Shown: positions 59,300-64,000 of the stretch, piece after piece
How positions within the stretch are numbered: the first letter of the stretch is position 1
How the letters are laid out: every line of letters starts with the position of its first letter
Source: Trichomonas tenax
Lineage: Eukaryota; Parabasalia; Trichomonadida; Trichomonadidae
Reading direction: 5' to 3'
NCBI GenBank assembly: GCA_023091735.1
Contig: JALKBU010000003.1
Location: forward strand, 62,001-126,000
Length of the DNA stretch: 64,000 nucleotides
The notes under the pieces: generated by a model
The model's database searches: none
What the model was told of the DNA's origin: nothing
What the model saw: only the letters and a program-made list of their open reading frames with translations
Position numbers and translations under genes: made by a program

Positions 59300-60700
59300 T
59301 TACTTGGATGGAGCATCCTCTCTGACGAGTGGCTGGAGTCTCTCGTTGTCGTCTGGTTGTGGGACGATGATTGTGAAGCACATAAAAGCAGCAAGGAATG
59401 CGAAAACGCAGCCAGAAGCGATGATCGGGCCCTTCTTTCCCTTTGTGAAAGCACCGACACCGGATCCGATAACCCAGTTAGCGAGCTGTTGACCAGCAAC
59501 GACGAAGATGTTAAGGATGCCCATGTATGTGCCCATATCCTCATCAGAGGCATAAACGCCGACAATAGCGTATGGAACAGAGTTGAAAACAGAGCAAGAG
59601 ATACCAAGTGGAGCCAACAAGCCCAAAGCAATCCATTTGTTTTTGATCCAGAAGATTGGGATGAGGCAGATACCCTCGATGATCTGGCTGAGAGCGTAAG
59701 AGAGCTTAAGGCCGATGCACTTAATGACAGCGTCCTGAATGAAGGAGAAAATCATAACGAGAATTGATGAAATACCAATGATGATGAAACCGAAGCGTGT
59801 ACCAGCATCGTGGTCCTCTGGGAAGAGATCGTTTCCAGCGTAGCTTGTGCATTCGTTGTTGAATTCGGTGTAAGCCAACCAAGAAAGGAGATAAACGATG
59901 GAAATGCGAAGAACTGGCTTTGGCATTGTCTTGAAGGAGCGGAAAATCTGGATGAATGGGCTTGGACGGCTGAGATTCTCACGGAATTGCTCTTCGCGAG
60001 CTGTGAAGACTGTAATGCTAACTGTAACAATAATAAAGATGCAGCCGCAAATAATAAGGAGCTTGTCGTATGTGAAAATTGTGTACTTAGCGAGGTTGAA
60101 ACCGGCGATGAAATTCGAGAAAACTTGAGCGAGACCGATCAAAACTGAAGCGATGGAGTTAGCGAGAACCTGTTGGTCCTTCGGAACGAGGTCTGCAATG
60201 ATTGTTCTTGCAGGCGCCTGAAGGAGATTAACAGATGTGAAGATTAATGTCAAGGAAATCATGAGAAACATGATTCTCCATGGTCTCGGCTTTGTCTTTG
60301 ACATCAAAGCGCCGAGCTCACGGCAGAAATAGAAGATAACTAAACCAACAATCGCTCCAACGCCACCAGCGATGATAAATGGACGGCGGCGACCGATCTT
60401 TGCGTGAAGACCATCAGAATAATAACCGACAAGAGGCTGGCAAATGAATCCAGCCAATGGGCCAATTAAATAAATCCAAGATCTGTAGATCTGCGGGATA
60501 GCAATCTCCGCGGAGTCCATAAATGGAGACAGAAGACCAAAAACGACAGTGAAAATTGTCTGATATCCGAACATAGAGCAGCAGATGCCGAGAATTCGCC
60601 ATATGGACAACTTGTCACGCTTGGCGAGCGGCACCCAGTCGTCCGCTGCTTGAATGTCCTCGTAAGTGTATGAAGCTGAGTGATCACTTCTTGAAGTCAT
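59300..60700 (-). CDS. SLC45/sucrose-transporter-like MFS permease
   Basis: The protein (466 aa) has about 12 hydrophobic segments. The start SIWRILGICCSMFGYQTIFTVVFG forms the first span. The diagnostic loop PLVGYYSDGLHAKIGRRRPFIIAGG (about 90-117) is that of the SLC45 and plant sucrose (GPH/MFS) transporters, which move sugars with protons. A second loop with LVPKDQQVLANS fits the same family. Substrate cannot be read from sequence; a sugar or glycoside is likely. It sits in a membrane. The TCATTTTT initiator with the A at 60722 lies 22 nt upstream of the ATG. Confidence 0.9.
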   Translation of the reverse strand: MTSRSDHSASYTYEDIQAADDWVPLAKRDKLSIWRILGICCSMFGYQTIFTVVFGLLSPFMDSAEIAIPQIYRSWIYLIGPLAGFICQPLVGYYSDGLHAKIGRRRPFIIAGGVGAIVGLVIFYFCRELGALMSKTKPRPWRIMFLMISLTLIFTSVNLLQAPARTIIADLVPKDQQVLANSIASVLIGLAQVFSNFIAGFNLAKYTIFTYDKLLIICGCIFIIVTVSITVFTAREEQFRENLSRPSPFIQIFRSFKTMPKPVLRISIVYLLSWLAYTEFNNECTSYAGNDLFPEDHDAGTRFGFIIIGISSILVMIFSFIQDAVIKCIGLKLSYALSQIIEGICLIPIFWIKNKWIALGLLAPLGISCSVFNSVPYAIVGVYASDEDMGTYMGILNIFVVAGQQLANWVIGSGVGAFTKGKKGPIIASGCVFAFLAAFMCFTIIVPQPDDNERLQPLVREDAPSK

Positions 60701-61038
60701 TTTCTTTTTGCTACCGAAAAATGAATGAATGACAAATTTTTTTTTATTTCATTCGTAAAGACGGTATCACAGCAGTTGTTTATTCTTAATCTTTTGTGGC
60801 CTGAGTACCATTCAATGCATTCCTGGAAGGACAGGGTATCTGTTTTATCCTCCCAAATTAATTCACAAATAGGCATCAATATCTCTGCAATAGATACTGC
60901 TCCTGTTGTTGTATCGGAAATTGTTTTTATTTCGTTACAGTTTGATCGACGAAAGGGAAGGACAATATATAAAAAGATTGTTGTTTTAACATGATAAATA
61001 GATCCGATTTGGAGTATAGGTGTCACATCTATGAACAA
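60697..61038 (-). pseudogene. Doubtful 113-codon remnant upstream of the MFS gene
   Basis: The stretch encodes soluble-looking sequence (TISDTTTGAVSIAEILMPICELIWEDKTDTLSFQECIEWYSGHKRLRINNC) unlike a random AT-rich ORF. It overlaps the MFS gene's own promoter and ends just inside its ATG, so it cannot easily be an active gene. A degraded fragment of an unknown gene is the best guess. The opposite-strand ORF (60725-60994) is an alternative, with equal lack of homology. Confidence 0.2.
60717..60724 (-). promoter_or_regulatory. Initiator TCATTTTT of the MFS gene
   Basis: It matches TCA(C/T)T(A/T) on the minus strand, with the +1 A at 60722, 22 nt upstream of the ATG at 60700. Confidence 0.5.
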
Positions 61039-61398
61039 TAGTGTAATTAATTTACATTTTTCAGATTCAAGAAAGAAAAATTCAAAGTTGGAGTTTCATA
61101 ATCATTCATTTTCATTTTATATCAAATTTTAAAAACAGTGGACAGCTTTATCCTGTCCAATTATTATCATATCATGTATGCAAAATATTGCCAAATTTAA
61201 TGTTGGAAAATATATTAATGTTAAAAGAGAAATGACAACAAAACTCAATTGTGATGCTACATTATCATTATCAAGGCTTGTTATAAGATATAATATTTTC
61301 GAATTTAATAAAATAGATAATTTCAAATGATATAGTTATCTTTATAGTACTTCTTGTGTCTATTCCAAATGTGGTGTGAAGTGTCATAATCTCGCTGA
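61039..61398. other. AT-rich spacer
   Basis: No ORF is supported in this short spacer upstream of the TOR-like pseudogene. A TCATAA element near 61383 precedes the ATG at 61399. Confidence 0.4.
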
Positions 61399-64000
61399 AT
61401 GGCGAGTTTTGGGGCATTATTAAAACAAATTCTGATTTTAAACCCATATAATATCCCAAAACTCGACAACTCTAGAATGTGGAAGTTAACTCGGCGGGAA
61501 TTGATAAAAGATTTTGAAGAATCTGTGATTGAAATATCTGAACATGAATTAAAAAAAATCTTCAACGAATGGACTGGAGCACTGATTTTAAGACTCCAAA
61601 GTGGTGTCAAAAACGCCCAAATGGCGTTGCTATTGACAATATCTATCCTTTTTCATTTCCAAAAAATGGCACAGGACATTTCAAATTACTTAAAACGCAT
61701 CGAAGTACTCTTAGAAAGCGATGATTTCGAAGTTTGTCGTGTGGCATGCAAAAATTTACGTTGGTTTGCGGAAGATTATGACGATAATCAAGTTTTCCTT
61801 CAATAAACACTCGAACTAGCAAACAAATGGCTCGAATCTGATAAGAGAAACGAAAAGCTGTTTAATGCATTCGAAATTCTTTACGAAGTTGGAAGATTTC
61901 AACCTTCCAATATATTAGCAATATTTGCACGGCATTTCGACGTTATTATACCATCAGTGTCCTCCACCATACCAGATCCTAGCAAAGTTGCAAAGAAAAC
62001 AATAATAACACATATTCGACAAGTTTCTATTGATGTAGGTGATTCATTTTCAGGTACAATATATTTCAATTGTATATGCGCACTCAAGAATCCAAAATGC
62101 CCATCTGTTTGTAATTTTTTGCAAATTTTAAAAACGATTTACAAAGAATACATTTCTGTAGTTGATCCTCTGATGGTTCGGACTCGTTATCAATGCATTA
62201 AATCACACACAAGTGGAAACACTTAACTGCGCAGTTTCATTCATTAAATTGATTAGCAAGAAAGCGCCAAAAGTTTTTCAAGCTTCTCAGGGCGACAAAA
62301 TCTTCACTGCTTTCCAGACACAAATGGCGAAACACCCAAATGATCTCGACATCTTTCCATTAATCAACACAGTCGTTGCTTGTTTACCTTTAGAGATAAT
62401 TCCATATATTATTCTCGTCAATTCTTTATTAGTTATTATTGATAATAAGCAACTCTCATTTCAACACGAAGCAGCGTATGAAATTCTTCAAACAATATTC
62501 GCGTGAACTCCAAGAGATGCATTTAGTATTGATACTTTTTATGGAAGAGAACCTAATATAGGATTATTAAAGCTTGTTACGTTAATTGATGATCATTCTA
62601 AATTAATGACGCCGTTCTTCATCGATTGGGTTAACAAAGGATTCACTTACCGTGCTTCAACACGATCAGTAATGATATCGTTAACTATTCTTCAGTATTT
62701 CAGAGATTTTATTTCTTCCTAATTCGCCAGAATCACTATTGAGATTTTATTTCCTCAGACAAATCAAAAACAATCCGAATAATTTTGATGCTATCAAGAA
62801 ACTATTCCATCTTGATGTTAAAATGAATTTGCTTGATTCTGCGAAGTTATAATCATAAACAAAAAAGAAGAAGCAGGAATGGTTTATGAATCATTGAATG
62901 AATGGGAAAAGGCTCTTGAATTTTATCAGTCTTTTAAATCATTGAATCAAGATTGCATGATAATGAAATGCCTCGCGAAGCTTGAAAAATAGGATGATTT
63001 ATTGATGTATGAAAGCAAGCTCGCAAGCTTGAATCCTGAAAATCAATCATTGTTAAGTTTACCATTTGCCAAAGCACATCTTTACCTCGGAAACAAAGAG
63101 AAAGCAGCTTCATATATGAATTCTGCTGTTTATCAAAACTACCCAGAGATGATCTTCCAAAGGGCTTCGTTTTTAGTTGAAATCGAAAAATACGATGATG
63201 CGCAGATGCTAATTGATAATTGTTTCTTCACAATTGCACAAGGACAAGCGAGTTTTTCGGGAATGAATACGCACGAATTTGTTGAAACACTTAAGATTTC
63301 TCAATTACTTGTTGAACTAGAAGACATTATAATGGAGAAACAAGGAAAGATAAATAACTATGATATTATATCACGAAACAGAATTCTCAATGCAAATGCT
63401 TCTTTATCGATATGGATTTCATTATTCGATGTAAGAAATATCGCTCATAAATTCCCTTCTAACATCAATGTGTGCAAGAAACTTATTTGCGCAATGAGAA
63501 GAGAATGTGATATGAGATTTAGCACAATCATAGAAAAGAGGATTGCGTTGTATTGTATTCATCCTGATATCACAAAAGCTGCTCTTAAGCTTTATTGGGA
63601 AGAAGGAAAACGCGTCGAAACAATGACAATCATCAACAAAATTATTTCATTTATTGAAAATGATTCAAGCGATAGAGTCGAAGAACTGAAGAAGATGCGT
63701 GGAAATGTTCTCTTAAAGCATGTTGAGATACAAATGAGTGATGACGATGCAATAAATATCTTGAAAGGCCTCGCAGATAAAAAATATCAAAGCGATATGT
63801 ATAAGATGAAGAGCCTCTGGCTTTTATATGACAAAGAGAAATTAGAAACAGTCACTGACATCATTAGCTTGAACAGGAAGTCTTTTGAATGACACAACAA
63901 TCTAAAATCAGCAGAAAATCTTGTTATGGCTTTCTACAACTACATACATTTAACAGGAGATCAAATTTTCATTCCAGAATTAATCAAGATGATAAAATAT
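61399..64000 (+). pseudogene. TOR-like: TOR-like PI3K-related kinase gene (N-terminal and FAT part), broken and cut by the window edge
   Basis: Joined frames give a helical HEAT region (61399-62850) followed by the FAT domain typical of TOR. The phrase MVYESLNEWEKALEFY, then CLAKLEK*DDLL (Trp position), matches the LHEWEDAL and GEWGQL block of mTOR, and the region LVELEDIIMEKQGK matches its LSELEEVIQYK block. The kinase domain would start beyond 64000. Lesions: TAA 61804-61806; frameshift about 62205; TGA 62504-62506; TAA 62720-62722 with a frameshift; TAA about 62850 with a frameshift; TAG 62990-62992; TGA 63890-63892 at a Trp position. An intact TOR copy must exist elsewhere if this one is dead. 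Confidence 0.8.

Noticed and set aside
1..64000. tRNA, rRNA or CRISPR loci
   Set aside because: I saw no tRNA T-arm signatures, rRNA conserved blocks or regularly spaced repeats.
1..64000. Spliceosomal introns
   Set aside because: I saw no trichomonad-type GTATGT...ACTAACACACAG pair; the frame breaks found look like lesions, not introns.

Overview
The window looks like nuclear DNA of a parabasalid (trichomonad) protist, most likely Tritrichomonas-like; the species is inferred. The genes are long, apparently intronless eukaryotic ORFs on both strands, separated by very AT-rich spacers with no operons. Proteins such as PRP31, LAS1, a GRP170-type Hsp70, SGT1, an HP1-like chromodomain protein, an exportin/importin, DZIP1 and a cytosolic carboxypeptidase are plainly eukaryotic. 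Several starts are preceded within about 25 nt by a TCA(C/T)T(A/T) initiator, the core promoter element known from trichomonads. A decayed gene of bacterial (Bacteroidetes-type) origin also fits this lineage. I saw no tRNA, rRNA, CRISPR array, intact transposon or trichomonad-type intron.

Layout. 1-9.5 kb: a small membrane-protein gene, a 2,513-codon giant gene (minus) with a CUB-like domain, and a small ORF. 9.7-10.9 kb: a coiled-coil gene. 10.9-14.1 kb: a gene-poor stretch with remnants, including a broken ankyrin gene and a weak inverted-repeat pair. 14.1-18.7 kb: a decayed glucosamine-6-phosphate deaminase/deacetylase fusion, an SGT1-like gene and a frameshifted helical-repeat gene. 18.9-30.6 kb: an Sfi1/IQ-like protein, a B-box/TLDc protein, an unknown helical protein, PRP31 and a GRP170-like chaperone, all on minus. 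32.2-36.3 kb: a ubiquitin-like-fold protein and a badly broken VPS8-like gene. 36.4-42.5 kb: a karyopherin, a disordered small protein and a CCP-type tubulin carboxypeptidase. 43.2-43.9 kb: a small broken gene. 44.1-55.5 kb: DZIP1-like, an acidic protein, a 951-aa coiled coil, an HP1-like protein, a small coiled coil and LAS1. 56.4-60.7 kb: a large protein with a charged repeat tail and an SLC45/sucrose-type transporter. 61.4 kb to the right edge: a decayed TOR-like kinase gene whose kinase domain would lie outside the window.

The genes do not form one pathway. Several (Sfi1-like, DZIP1-like, CCP) point to centrin, basal-body and flagellar-tubulin biology, which suits a multiflagellate cell. 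The others serve splicing, ribosome maturation, ER folding, nuclear transport and chromatin.

The most striking points are: (1) at least six broken genes, including recognisable VPS8, TOR and laterally acquired NagB/deacetylase genes, whose stops often fall at tryptophan positions; and (2) a repeated 11-bp spacer motif, TGACATGTAAA / TTTACATGTCA, often within 60 bp of gene starts, which may be an undescribed promoter element.
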